Below, piece by piece: positions 16,224-25,145 of a stretch of DNA of 64,000 nucleotides (position 1 is the first letter of the stretch; each line of letters begins with the position of its first letter). The notes under the pieces were generated by a model. That model was given only the letters and a program-made list of their open reading frames with translations, searched no databases and had not been told where the DNA came from. Made by a program: the position numbers and the translations under genes. The DNA is from Marinobacter lipolyticus (GTDB taxonomy: Bacteria > Pseudomonadota > Gammaproteobacteria > Pseudomonadales > Oleiphilaceae): the NCBI RefSeq assembly GCF_018424605.1, contig NZ_QTKT01000010.1:94059-158058 (forward strand), written 5' to 3'.

Positions 16224-18099
16224 GGTGCGTCAGGAACTCAGCGCGGTCCATCTCGCCCAGAACCCGTGCGTCGGGCAGTTCCTCGCCGTTGGCGGCAAAA
16301 AACAGAATGGCCGGCGGGCCGAACAGGCCGAGCTCTTCCAGAAACGCCTGCTGGGCGGGCGTGTTGTCGGTCATGTCAATCTGAAGCAACGTGTAGGGAG
16401 CCAGTGCGTCGATCACGGCGGGCGCACTGAACACGTTGCGCTCCATGATCTTGCATGAAATACACCAGTCAGCGTAGAAATCCAGCACGACCGGCCGGCC
16501 GTTGCGACTGGCTGCTTCCATCATGGTGTGGATTTCCTCTGGCGTGGTCACCCGCTGGAACGCCGCATGGCTCTGGCTACCTTGCTGTGTTCCGGATGCC
16601 GAGGCGGTGTAGGGCGCCAGCGGTTTCAACGGATCGGTAGCGCCCCCGACCGCGCCAGCCAGCAGCGCCAGCCCGTAGGCAAACATCACCAGCCCGACAC
16701 CCTTGCGTGTTCGGCCCCAGCCGGCTTTGGCTGCATCGAAAGCGCCAAGCTGCACACCGGTGATGGCCACCAGCAAGCCCCACAGCGTCAGTGCCAGCCA
16801 GGCAGGCACCAGGCGCTCAATCAGCCAGATGGCGACGGCCAGCAGCATGATGCCGTAAAACGCCTTGACCACGTTCATCCAGGGGCCGGTTGCAGGCAAC
16901 AGTTTGCGGCCGCCCACGGCGACCAGAATGAGCGGAATGCCCATGCCGAGGCCAAGCGAGAATAACGCGATGCCGCCGATAACGGCATCCTGAGTGGTGC
17001 TGATGTACAGCAGGCTGCCCGCAAGCGGTGCCGATACGCACGGCGACACCACCAGCGCCGACAACGCGCCGATACCAAAAATCCCCGCCACCCGGCTGCC
17101 GGAGAGGCGATGGCTGGCATCGTTCAGGGGTTCCCGGATAAAGCGCGGCAGCTGAATGTCGAACAGGTTAAACATGGAAAGCGCGAACAGCGTGAACAAC
17201 GCGGCGAAAACGCCCAGAACCCATGGTGATTGCAGATGGGCCTGCAGGTTGAAGCTGGCCCCGAGCAGGCCGGTCACAACACCGGCTGCCGAATAGGTCA
17301 GCGCCATGCCGAGCACGTAGCTTCCGGAAAGCATCAGCGCGTGGCCGGTGGTGCGGGTATTACGTTGTGATACCAGCGCCGAGATGATCGGTACCATTGG
17401 CAATACGCAGGGGGTGAACGTCAGCCCGAGACCCAGCAACAGGAACAGGGCGGCAATGGTCAGTGCTGATTGCTCAGCCAGAAAGCCCGCCAGCCCGGTG
17501 GCCGAGCGGGTGTCGGAACCCGACATGGCACTGGCCCCGGTGCTGGAGGTGGTGCGTGATACGGGTGAGGCCGCCGCCGTTGCTGAGGCGCTGCCGCCGT
17601 CACCGGGGTAATAGAGCACCGTGCGGGTCTGCGGCGGGTAACAAAGCCCGGCTTCCGCGCAGCCCTGATAAGTGACCTGCAGCTCAGCCTCCCGGATACC
17701 CTGGGGGAGGCTGACCGGAACCCGGGCTTCGACCGGGTCGTAGAATACCGTGACTTCACCGAAGAACTCGTCTTCGGTGGTGGTGCCACGGTCAGAGAAT
17801 TCGGGCGCGCCGAGGGTGACGCCCGCGGTCAGTGATTCGACAGAGACCCGCGACTGATAAAGGTAGTGGTCAGGGGCGATATTCCAGGACAGAACCATGC
17901 TGCCTGTGTCGGTGGTGTAGTTGAAAGGCAGTGCTTCATCCACCGGCAGGAAGTCGCTACCGTTACCGAACAGCGAGTTGCCCGAACCACCCAGCCCCCA
18001 GGCCGTGGCCGACAGCAGAAAAAGTACCAGTGTAAGCAGCAACTGCCGGGCAGAGACCAGAGTGGGTAGGCGTGAATCGGGTTGAGCGTGCTCTGTCAT
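16204..18099 (-). CDS. dsbD: Thiol:disulfide interchange protein DsbD
   Basis: DsbD moves reducing power from cytoplasmic thioredoxin to periplasmic thiol proteins. From the ATG at 18099 it is 631 residues: a signal peptide, a periplasmic alpha domain with C147 and C153, an eight-helix membrane domain with C231 (FTPCVLPM) and C354 (SPCVSAP), and a C-terminal thioredoxin domain with C546-I-S-C549. All six catalytic cysteines are present. The frame opens upstream at 18252, but those 51 residues lack export features. It can support cytochrome c maturation, relevant to the c-type oxidase subunits in this window. Confidence 0.95.
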   Translation of the reverse strand: MTEHAQPDSRLPTLVSARQLLLTLVLFLLSATAWGLGGSGNSLFGNGSDFLPVDEALPFNYTTDTGSMVLSWNIAPDHYLYQSRVSVESLTAGVTLGAPEFSDRGTTTEDEFFGEVTVFYDPVEARVPVSLPQGIREAELQVTYQGCAEAGLCYPPQTRTVLYYPGDGGSASATAAASPVSRTTSSTGASAMSGSDTRSATGLAGFLAEQSALTIAALFLLLGLGLTFTPCVLPMVPIISALVSQRNTRTTGHALMLSGSYVLGMALTYSAAGVVTGLLGASFNLQAHLQSPWVLGVFAALFTLFALSMFNLFDIQLPRFIREPLNDASHRLSGSRVAGIFGIGALSALVVSPCVSAPLAGSLLYISTTQDAVIGGIALFSLGLGMGIPLILVAVGGRKLLPATGPWMNVVKAFYGIMLLAVAIWLIERLVPAWLALTLWGLLVAITGVQLGAFDAAKAGWGRTRKGVGLVMFAYGLALLAGAVGGATDPLKPLAPYTASASGTQQGSQSHAAFQRVTTPEEIHTMMEAASRNGRPVVLDFYADWCISCKIMERNVFSAPAVIDALAPYTLLQIDMTDNTPAQQAFLEELGLFGPPAILFFAANGEELPDARVLGEMDRAEFLTHLSSLDG

Positions 18100-18251
18100 A
18101 GCGTATATCAGGTCCTGGGTGTTACTGGCCGGGCTGGAATACCGGAGAAACAGGCCCCCGGAACAGCGGTTGTCAGGAAGCAGTGGACACCGGTAGCACC
18201 CTAAAGTTCCCTCTGGTATTGAAGGGTTTAAAGACGCACAATAGCGTCCCA

Positions 18252-18815
18252 ATGAATCACAATCCAGACGATCTTATCATGCTGTTCAATGACCTGTTCC
18301 GGGAAAACTGCCGGACGGTCCTGGTCAGGGGTGGCGAGGAACCTGAGTACCTGCCCGCCGCCGAGGCCGGTGGTGTGGCACAGATTATCTTCGCCCATGG
18401 TTACTTTGCCAGCGCCCTGCATGAGATCAGTCACTGGTGCATTGCCGGGGCGCAGCGCCGCACCCTCAGGGATTATGGCTACTGGTACTGTCCCGACGGT
18501 CGTACGGCAAGCCAGCAGCAGGCTTTCGAGCAGGTGGAGGTGAAACCTCAGGCGCTTGAATGGCTTTTTTCCGTGGCTGCGGGCTCCCGTTTTCACATCA
18601 GCGTCGACAACCTGTCAGGCGAGGGCGCAGCCGACGAAGCCGGGTTCCGCCGCCGGGTGAGGGCGCAGGCCAATGATTATCTGGACGTCGGAATGCCGGC
18701 TCGCGCCCGGGCATTTTTCGATACGCTCACCACATTTTACGGAACCGGGGAAACGTTTGAACACGCCTGGCACGAAGAGACCCGGCGCACTCTACCTCCG
18801 ATTCCACATCAGTAA
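18252..18815 (+). CDS. epmC: Elongation factor P hydroxylase EpmC
   Basis: EpmC (YfcM) hydroxylates the lysine of elongation factor P, the final step of EF-P modification in enterobacteria. This 187-residue protein has the iron-binding HEISHW motif (H57, H61) and the WYCPDGR segment typical of the family. The ATG at 18252 (MNHNPDDLI) matches the usual start; an upstream frame from 18183 is unlikely. epmA, epmB and efp are not in the window. It is divergent from dsbD and 20 bp before rhlB. Confidence 0.9.
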   Translation: MNHNPDDLIMLFNDLFRENCRTVLVRGGEEPEYLPAAEAGGVAQIIFAHGYFASALHEISHWCIAGAQRRTLRDYGYWYCPDGRTASQQQAFEQVEVKPQALEWLFSVAAGSRFHISVDNLSGEGAADEAGFRRRVRAQANDYLDVGMPARARAFFDTLTTFYGTGETFEHAWHEETRRTLPPIPHQ

Positions 18816-18835
18816 TAAAGGAAGACTGAATACCT

Positions 18836-20131
18836 ATGACATCTGACTCACGTGATACCAGCAAGACGCTGTTCAAGGATCTCAATCTCGACCAGCGCCT
18901 GCTGGATGCCATTACCGACATCGGTTTTGAACACTGCACCCCGATTCAGGCGGAGACTCTGCCCTTCACCCTGGCATGTCAGGACCTGATTGGGCAGGCC
19001 CAGACCGGGACCGGCAAAACCGCGGCGTTCCTGATCACCGCCATCCAGAGTCTGCTGGAAACCCCGGTGCCGCCAAAGGACCGCTTCGCCTCCGAGCCCC
19101 GGGTGCTGGCACTGGCCCCGACCCGGGAGCTGGCCATGCAGATAGCGAAAGACGCAGAGCAGCTGTGTGGTTACACCGGCCATAACGTCGTAACAGTTGT
19201 GGGCGGTATGAACTACGATAAGCAGCGGGACCAGTTGCAGAACGAGATTGTCGATATCCTGGTGGCAACGCCCGGGCGGCTGATTGATTTTCTGGGGTCC
19301 CAGGACGTGTTTCTCGACCAGCTGGACATCCTGATTCTGGATGAAGCCGACCGTATGCTGGATATGGGGTTCATCCCCGACGTCAAGCGCATTATCCGCA
19401 AGTGTACACCCAAGGAAGAGCGCCAGACGCTGCTGTTCAGTGCCACGTTCAATCAGGATGTGCTGAATCTTGCGTCAATGTGGACCCAGAACGCAGAGTT
19501 TGTGGAGATCGAGCCTGAACAGAAGACGGCGGAACGGGTTGAACAGACGGTCTATCTGGTCGGCGAGGATGAAAAGCTGCCGGTGCTGGTCAACTACCTG
19601 AAAAACCCGGACGTTGAAAAGGCCATTGTGTTCGCCAATCGTCGAGACCAGTGCCGGGATCTGGAAGAGGATTTACGAAATCAGGGGGTGAAGGTCGCCC
19701 TGATGTCCGGGGAAATCGCCCAGAACAAGCGCCTCAAGACCCTCGAGCAGTTCAAGAAGGGATCGATTCAGGTGTTGGTGGCAACGGACGTGGCGGGGCG
19801 CGGCATTCACGTCAACGGCGTGACCCATGTTTTCAACTACAATCTTCCTGAAAACGCTGAAGACTATGTCCATCGCATCGGCCGGACTGGTCGCGCCGGC
19901 AAGACCGGGGTGTCGGTCAGCTTCGCCAGTGAGGACGACGCGTTTTCGCTGCCGGCGATTGAATCCTACATCAGCCAGAAGCTGAAAACCGCGGTGCCTG
20001 ATCAGGAACTGATGGCGGCCATGACGAACCCTCCGATCACCAGAAAGCGCGGTGGCCGGCGACCTCAGGGTAGCCGGGGCCAGGGCGGGCGCAGTCAGGG
20101 TGGACGACCCTCCCGCGCGCGCCGGAATTAA
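18836..20131 (+). CDS. rhlB: DEAD-box RNA helicase, RhlB type
   Basis: A 431-residue ATP-dependent RNA helicase with Q-motif context FEHCTPIQ (31-38), Walker A AQTGTGKT (55-62), DEAD at 169-172, SAT near 202-204 and HRIGRTGRAG in the C-terminal RecA domain. The overall sequence is closest to RhlB, an RNA degradosome helicase. The last ~30 residues are rich in Arg and Gly (GGRRPQGSRGQGGRSQGG), a likely RNA-binding tail. It begins 20 bp after epmC. Confidence 0.9.
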   Translation: MTSDSRDTSKTLFKDLNLDQRLLDAITDIGFEHCTPIQAETLPFTLACQDLIGQAQTGTGKTAAFLITAIQSLLETPVPPKDRFASEPRVLALAPTRELAMQIAKDAEQLCGYTGHNVVTVVGGMNYDKQRDQLQNEIVDILVATPGRLIDFLGSQDVFLDQLDILILDEADRMLDMGFIPDVKRIIRKCTPKEERQTLLFSATFNQDVLNLASMWTQNAEFVEIEPEQKTAERVEQTVYLVGEDEKLPVLVNYLKNPDVEKAIVFANRRDQCRDLEEDLRNQGVKVALMSGEIAQNKRLKTLEQFKKGSIQVLVATDVAGRGIHVNGVTHVFNYNLPENAEDYVHRIGRTGRAGKTGVSVSFASEDDAFSLPAIESYISQKLKTAVPDQELMAAMTNPPITRKRGGRRPQGSRGQGGRSQGGRPSRARRN

Positions 20132-20152
20132 AATAAGCGGACAGCTCAGACT

Positions 20153-21307
20153 ATGTTGATCGTAGCAGACGAAAACATCCCCCTGCTGGAATCGTTTTTT
20201 GCGGATATTGGCGAGATTCGACGGGTGTCCGGGCGAACCCTGTCGCCCGATGATGTCAACGACGCCGATATTCTGTTGGTCCGCTCGGTTACGCGGGTTA
20301 ATGAGGCGTTGCTGAAAGACAGCAGGGTGCGGTATGTGGGTACCTCGACCATTGGCACCGACCATGTCGATGTGGCCTGGCTGGAGGCCAGGGGCATTGC
20401 GTTCTCGGCGGCGCCCGGGTGCAATGCCAACAGTGTTGCGGAATACGTGCTGTCGGTGTTGTCGTTGTATGCCGAGAAACAGGGTCGGGACGACTGGGAA
20501 ACGCTCAGCGTGGGCATTGTAGGCGCCGGCAACGTGGGCAGTGAGCTCGCTCGCAAACTGGACAGGCTGGGCTTTACCGTGCGGTTGTGTGATCCCCCCA
20601 GGGCAGAGCGGGAAGAAGGCGCGGAGGAGCTTTTCTGTAGTCTCGACGAGGCCCTCGAGTGCGATGTGGTATCGCTCCACACCCCCCTGATCCGGGACGG
20701 CCAGCACGCCACGTTTCATATGATCGATGCCGCAAAGCTGGAGCGGATGACCGCAGGGCAATTGCTGATCAACAGCAGCCGCGGTGAGGTCATTGATTCT
20801 GCAGCACTGCTGGAAAGGCTCCAGGGAGCGAATGCGCCCACGGTGGTGCTGGATGTCTGGGAGCAGGAGCCGCGGATCAACCCGCAGTTGGTGGATCGGG
20901 TGTGGCTGGCGACCCCGCATATCGCCGGTTACAGCCTGGAGGGCAAGGTGCAGGGCACCGAAATGGTGTATCAGGCATTGTGTCGTTTCCTGGGGCTTCC
21001 CGTGCGCAAGAAAGCCGGCCAGTATCTGCCGGAGCCGGCCCTGAGCAAACTCTCGTTCACCAGCGCAGCCGAGGAAACGGGGGCGGGCAATATCGCCATG
21101 CGGTCCTGTTACGATCCCCGTCGGGACGATGCCCGGCTCAGGCTGACCATGGATCTGCCAGCGGAGGATCGTGGTGGGGCCTTTGACCGCCTGCGGAAGA
21201 ACTACCCGGTTCGCCGCGAGTTCTCAAGCGTCAAGATTCAGCTCAAAGGCACCAGCAAGTCGCTCCAGGACACCTTTCGTGCCCTGGGTTTCAAGCTGAA
21301 GATCTGA
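20153..21307 (+). CDS. pdxB: Erythronate-4-phosphate dehydrogenase PdxB
   Basis: PdxB oxidises 4-phosphoerythronate in pyridoxal 5'-phosphate synthesis. The 384-residue protein has the D-2-hydroxyacid dehydrogenase fold: the NAD-binding GAGNVG at 124-129, INSSRGEVID and the catalytic histidine in TPHIAGYS. The C-terminal PdxB dimerisation domain (about 290-380) separates it from other family members. It starts 21 bp after rhlB. Its stop codon directly abuts the convergent htpX stop, with no bases between. Confidence 0.95.
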   Translation: MLIVADENIPLLESFFADIGEIRRVSGRTLSPDDVNDADILLVRSVTRVNEALLKDSRVRYVGTSTIGTDHVDVAWLEARGIAFSAAPGCNANSVAEYVLSVLSLYAEKQGRDDWETLSVGIVGAGNVGSELARKLDRLGFTVRLCDPPRAEREEGAEELFCSLDEALECDVVSLHTPLIRDGQHATFHMIDAAKLERMTAGQLLINSSRGEVIDSAALLERLQGANAPTVVLDVWEQEPRINPQLVDRVWLATPHIAGYSLEGKVQGTEMVYQALCRFLGLPVRKKAGQYLPEPALSKLSFTSAAEETGAGNIAMRSCYDPRRDDARLRLTMDLPAEDRGGAFDRLRKNYPVRREFSSVKIQLKGTSKSLQDTFRALGFKLKI

Positions 21308-22189
21308 TCAGAGGCTTGCCCGTTGCAACGCCGCTATGCGGTCATCCAGCGGCGGGTGAGTCATGAACAGGGCGCTCAGGCCAGCGCGGGCGCCGCGAAT
21401 GATGCCGAACGCCTGGAGTGAATCGGGCATCTGGTCGGGCACCTCACTTTCCTGCTTCAGTTTCGCCAGCGCGTTGATCATTGCGCCGCGCCCGGCCAGC
21501 TGGGCCCCGGCAATATCGGCACGAAACTCCCGACGGCGGGAGAACCAGAACACGATGGTGCTGGCCAGTATGCCCAGCACGATTTCCGCAATAATGCTGA
21601 CCACGAAGAAACCGATGCCGTGGCCACTCTCGTTCTTGAACACCACCCGGTCCACAAACGACCCGATGACCCGTGACGCGAAGATCACAAAGGTGTTCAC
21701 CACGCCCTGAATCAGCGCCAGCGTGACCATGTCACCGTTGGCGACGTGGCCAATCTCATGGCCGAGCACCGCGCGGATTTCGTCCTTGTCGAATCGCTGG
21801 AGAAGCCCTTCGCTGACCGCGACCAGAGAATCGTTCTTGTTCCAGCCAGTCGCAAAGGCATTGGATTGCGACGCTGGAAAGATTGCCACCTCCGGCATGC
21901 CAATCCCGGCGTTCTTCGCCAGTTGGCCAACGGTGTCCACCAGCCAGCGCTCCGCCGGGGTGCGTGGCGAGTCGATGACACGGGCCTTGGTACTCCATTT
22001 CGCCATGGGCTTGGAGATGAGCAGCGAGACAATGGCGCCGGCAAAGCCGAACACAGCGGCAAAGGCGAGCAGTGAACCGTACTGGATACCGTTCTGGGCG
22101 AGATAGCTGTCCACCCCGAGCAGACGCAGGGTGAAGCTGGCGACAATGATTACGGCCAGGTTAGTGGCGAGAAACAGCAGAATACGCAT
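21308..22189 (-). CDS. htpX: Membrane zinc metalloprotease HtpX
   Basis: HtpX degrades misfolded inner-membrane proteins. The 293-residue length equals the E. coli protein. The zinc motif HEIGH lies at 144-148 in [13 protein letters not shown], with the third ligand glutamate in the later [11 protein letters not shown] segment. Four hydrophobic segments are visible (two N-terminal, two after the active site). It lies 99 bp downstream of an unknown gene and the aminotransferase gene on the same strand. Confidence 0.96.
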   Translation of the reverse strand: MRILLFLATNLAVIIVASFTLRLLGVDSYLAQNGIQYGSLLAFAAVFGFAGAIVSLLISKPMAKWSTKARVIDSPRTPAERWLVDTVGQLAKNAGIGMPEVAIFPASQSNAFATGWNKNDSLVAVSEGLLQRFDKDEIRAVLGHEIGHVANGDMVTLALIQGVVNTFVIFASRVIGSFVDRVVFKNESGHGIGFFVVSIIAEIVLGILASTIVFWFSRRREFRADIAGAQLAGRGAMINALAKLKQESEVPDQMPDSLQAFGIIRGARAGLSALFMTHPPLDDRIAALQRASL

Positions 22190-22288
22190 TATCGGTTCCT
22201 TTTATCAGTCTCAATCCACATGGGCGGCACAGGTGCCACGGAGGGAATACGTGGTCTGGTCAACTCCGTTCAAGCGACTAACGCGGAT

Positions 22289-22783
22289 TTAATGATCGCC
22301 CGGGGCGACAGAAGTTCCTGCAAGGGTATTGCTGAAGAAGGTCTCCTGCATCACCTGGCTGATGGTGGCGGAACTGCCACTGCGCAAGGCGTTGCGTATC
22401 AGGTGGATGTGAGTGGAGAGATCCTGGCGGACGGAATCGGGCAGTTGGTCCCGCTCATCGGGAGTCAGTGTATCCAGAGTGCCCGGCAAGGTCCCGCTGG
22501 CGGGCATGCTCAGGCGAACAAAGGCGCGGCGGGTCAGCACCGCCTGATCCAGGGTTTCCTGACGAATGGTGTCCACATAGCGCAGCAGGCCTTCTTCCTC
22601 TAGCCAGAGCAGGGCGCCGAAGCACGCCATGTGGCGCTTGCTGTGGAGGCCAAATTCATCCGGTTCGTCGGGCCCGGCAATGTCTTCGACAAACAGGTTG
22701 ATGCGCCGTGGAAAGGCGTTGAAAAGCTGGACCAGCGCAATAGCGGCGTCTTTGTAGAATTCCTCTATGTGGATGTCTGCCAT
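22289..22783 (-). CDS. Unknown protein between alaA and htpX
   Basis: I do not recognise a named domain in this 164-residue, acidic, soluble-looking protein (MADIHIEEFYKDAAIALVQL at the N-terminus). It lacks a signal peptide and membrane segments. The first ~100 residues read as alpha-helical and include FEDIAGPDEPD-like acidic loops, while the last 30 residues are low in conservation-type features. It starts 12 bp after the alaA stop and is probably co-transcribed with it. From memory, the aminotransferase - small gene - htpX order also occurs in Pseudomonas, which would argue it is a real conserved gene. Confidence 0.75.
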   Translation of the reverse strand: MADIHIEEFYKDAAIALVQLFNAFPRRINLFVEDIAGPDEPDEFGLHSKRHMACFGALLWLEEEGLLRYVDTIRQETLDQAVLTRRAFVRLSMPASGTLPGTLDTLTPDERDQLPDSVRQDLSTHIHLIRNALRSGSSATISQVMQETFFSNTLAGTSVAPGDH

Positions 22784-22795
22784 GTCTGGTACCGC

Positions 22796-24010
22796 TTACT
22801 GCTGGTAGGTGGATAGGAAGTGTGCAAGACGCTTCATGGAGTCCTCCAGGGTATCCACCCGCGGCAGGAAGACCACCCGAAGATGCTGGCGGTCGTTGAT
22901 GTTGAACGCCGACCCCTGAACCAGCAGGATTCGTTCCTGCAGCAGCAGGTCCAGAACCAGCTTCTCGTCGTTGACGATCGGAAAACGCTTGGGGTCGAGC
23001 TTCGGGAACAGGTAGAGCGCGCCTTTGGGTTTGACGCAGCTGACCCCCGGGATATCGTTGAGCAACTGCCAGGCGGTTTCCCGTTGTTCGTACAGGCGGC
23101 CACCGGGCGCTACCAGGTCGTCGATTGACTGGTACCCGCCGAGGGCGGTCTGGATAGCAAGCTGAGCCGGGACGTTGGCGCACAATCGCATATTCGACAG
23201 CATCTCGATGCCCTCGATGAGATCGCGGGCACGATGTTTGGCGCCGCTGATGATCATCCAGCCAGAGCGGTATCCCGCCGCGCGATAGTTCTTGGACAGG
23301 CCGTTGTAGGTAAAGAACAGCACGTCGTCGGCCAGCGACGCGGTGGATACGTGCTCCGTGCCGTCGTACAGAATCTTGTCGTAGATTTCATCGGACAGGA
23401 TGATCAGGTTGTGCTGCCTGGCCAGTTCAATGACCTGCTCCAGCAACTCCGTGGAATAGACCGCCCCGGTAGGATTGTTGGGGTTGATCAGCACGATCGC
23501 GCGGGTACGACTGGTGATTTTCTTGCGGATGTCGTCAATGTCCGGGAACCAGTCCTGGGCCTCGTCGCAGTGGTAGTGCACGGGTTTACCGCTGGACAGG
23601 GTGACGGCGGCCGTCCAGAGCGGGTAATCCGGAGCGGGTATGAGGACTTCGTCGCCGGTATTGAGCATGGCCTGCATGGACATGACAATCAGTTCGCTGA
23701 CGCCGTTGCCGAGAAAGATATCGTCTATGTCGACCTTGTCGATGCCCCGTTGCTGGCAGTAATGCATGACCGCCTTGCGGGCGGAGAAAAGGCCCTTGGA
23801 TTCCACATAGCCCTGCGCCAGGTGCATGTTGTAGATAACGTCCTGCTGAATCTCCTCAGGTACATCCAGCTCGAATGCCGCAGGGTTGCCGATGTTGAGC
23901 TTCAATACCCGGTGCCCTTCCTCTTCCAGCCGGCGCGCCTCGCGCAGAACCACGCCACGTATCTCGTAGCACACGTTATCCAGCTTGGCGGACTTCTGGA
24001 AGTTCTGCAT
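22796..24010 (-). CDS. alaA: Alanine-synthesising PLP aminotransferase AlaA
   Basis: A 404-residue fold-type I aminotransferase. PLP-binding features include NPNNPTG (176-182), D207 (SDEIYDK) and the Schiff-base lysine K240 (YNGLSKNYRAAG). The N-terminus (KSAKLDNVCYEIRG) closely follows that of E. coli AlaA, which makes alanine from pyruvate and glutamate. It reads away from the glutathione peroxidase gene across a 181-bp region. Confidence 0.93.
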   Translation of the reverse strand: MQNFQKSAKLDNVCYEIRGVVLREARRLEEEGHRVLKLNIGNPAAFELDVPEEIQQDVIYNMHLAQGYVESKGLFSARKAVMHYCQQRGIDKVDIDDIFLGNGVSELIVMSMQAMLNTGDEVLIPAPDYPLWTAAVTLSSGKPVHYHCDEAQDWFPDIDDIRKKITSRTRAIVLINPNNPTGAVYSTELLEQVIELARQHNLIILSDEIYDKILYDGTEHVSTASLADDVLFFTYNGLSKNYRAAGYRSGWMIISGAKHRARDLIEGIEMLSNMRLCANVPAQLAIQTALGGYQSIDDLVAPGGRLYEQRETAWQLLNDIPGVSCVKPKGALYLFPKLDPKRFPIVNDEKLVLDLLLQERILLVQGSAFNINDRQHLRVVFLPRVDTLEDSMKRLAHFLSTYQQ

Positions 24011-24149
24011 AGGACCCTGGTTTCCTTAACCCGTTATCGGAAAAAAATATAATAACATCAGCTCGGTATTCTAACGGAGCATGACCGCCCGACAACAGGG
24101 CAATTATGATGAATTGTGGCGAAAGCAGACATCCGTCGACAAATAATGT

Positions 24150-24161
24150 ATTGTGCACAAT
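24150..24161 (+). promoter_or_regulatory. Palindrome upstream of the peroxidase-regulator operon (candidate OhrR-like operator)
   Basis: ATTGTGCACAAT is a perfect 12-bp palindrome 30 bp before the peroxidase start. It lies between TCGACA (24136-24141) and TCTAAT (24161-24166), which could be -35 and -10 boxes with a long 19-bp spacer. The second gene of the operon encodes an OhrR-like MarR protein, so autorepression through this site is a reasonable inference. Confidence 0.5.
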
Positions 24162-24191
24162 CTAATCACGAACAATTAAAGGAGACAGTGC

Positions 24192-24674
24192 GTGAGCGAG
24201 AGCATTTACGATTTTACCGTGCAGGACATACAGGGAAACGAACACGACATGGGCGAGTACCGGGGCAAGGTACTGCTGATTGTGAACACCGCGAGCAAAT
24301 GCGGTTTCACACCCCAGTTCGAGGGTTTGCAGGGACTTTACGGTGATCTGAAGGAGAAGGGCCTGGAGGTGCTTGGCTTTCCGTGCAACCAGTTTATGAA
24401 TCAGGATCCGGCGGACAACGGCGCGATCAGTCAGTTCTGCAGTCTGAATTACGGCGTGGATTTTCCGATGTTCGCCAAGATCGAGGTCAATGGTCCCGGC
24501 ACTCATCCGCTCTACGCTTTTCTGAAACAGCAGGCCAAAGGGCTGATGGGCTCCGAAAAGGTCAAATGGAACTTCACCAAGTTCCTGGTGAACCGGGACG
24601 GCCAGGTGGTGCGCCGTTATCCGCCGACCACCAAGCCGGAAGCCATTCGCAGTGACATCGAGAAGCTGTTGTAA
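24192..24674 (+). CDS. Glutathione peroxidase family protein (cysteine type)
   Basis: This 160-residue peroxidase has the catalytic cysteine C37 (NTASKCGFTPQ), Gln in FPCNQF (C65, Q67) and the Trp-Asn pair W126-N127 (WNFTKF). It uses Cys, not selenocysteine, and bacterial members often use thioredoxin in place of glutathione to reduce peroxides. It starts at a GTG preceded by AAAGGAGA. Three bases separate it from the OhrR-like regulator gene, so the two form an operon. Confidence 0.93.
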   Translation: MSESIYDFTVQDIQGNEHDMGEYRGKVLLIVNTASKCGFTPQFEGLQGLYGDLKEKGLEVLGFPCNQFMNQDPADNGAISQFCSLNYGVDFPMFAKIEVNGPGTHPLYAFLKQQAKGLMGSEKVKWNFTKFLVNRDGQVVRRYPPTTKPEAIRSDIEKLL

Positions 24675-24677
24675 CCG

Positions 24678-25145
24678 ATGATGGCGTCCGACGATGACAT
24701 GGGGCTGGACAACCAGCTGTGTTTCGCGCTGTATGCCGCCAACCGGGCTGTTGTGGCCCGGTATCGGCCGCTGCTGAGCGAGCTCGGGCTTACCTACCCG
24801 CAGTACCTGGTCATGCTGGTGCTGTGGGAGGCCGCTTCGGATGGGCGACGGCTGAACGTGTCGGATCTCGGTGGCCGGCTGCGGCTGGATTCCGGAACGC
24901 TGACGCCGCTACTCAAGCGTCTGCAGCAACGAGGGTTGATTAGCCGAACGCGGAGTAAGGAAGACGAGCGAATCGTGAGCGTCGGGCTCACCGACGCGGG
25001 CAAGGACCTGCGGGCGCAGGCCCGGGCCATCCCGGGGCAGTTGCTGTGCGCCACCGGTGTGGCGCCGGAAAGGCTGGTGGCACTGCGTGACGAACTCAGG
25101 TCGATTCTTGCCCAACTGGAGAGCCCGGCGCCCAACGGGCAATGA
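24678..25145 (+). CDS. MarR-family regulator, OhrR-like peroxide sensor
   Basis: A 155-residue winged-helix protein with LGLTYPQYLVMLVLWE, the DNA-recognition region SDLGGRLRLDSGTLTPLLKRL and the wing SKEDERIVSVGLT. It has C15 in DNQLCFALYAAN, the position and context of the organic-hydroperoxide-sensing cysteine of OhrR. It is encoded 3 bp after a peroxidase gene, which fits peroxide-responsive autoregulation. A second cysteine for a two-Cys mechanism is at about residue 116. The 3' end overlaps the facing kinase gene by 50 bp. Confidence 0.9.
   Translation: MMASDDDMGLDNQLCFALYAANRAVVARYRPLLSELGLTYPQYLVMLVLWEAASDGRRLNVSDLGGRLRLDSGTLTPLLKRLQQRGLISRTRSKEDERIVSVGLTDAGKDLRAQARAIPGQLLCATGVAPERLVALRDELRSILAQLESPAPNGQ

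Noticed and set aside
24192..24674. Selenocysteine in the glutathione peroxidase
   Set aside because: The catalytic position (residue 37) is encoded by TGC, an ordinary cysteine codon, and no in-frame TGA is present.
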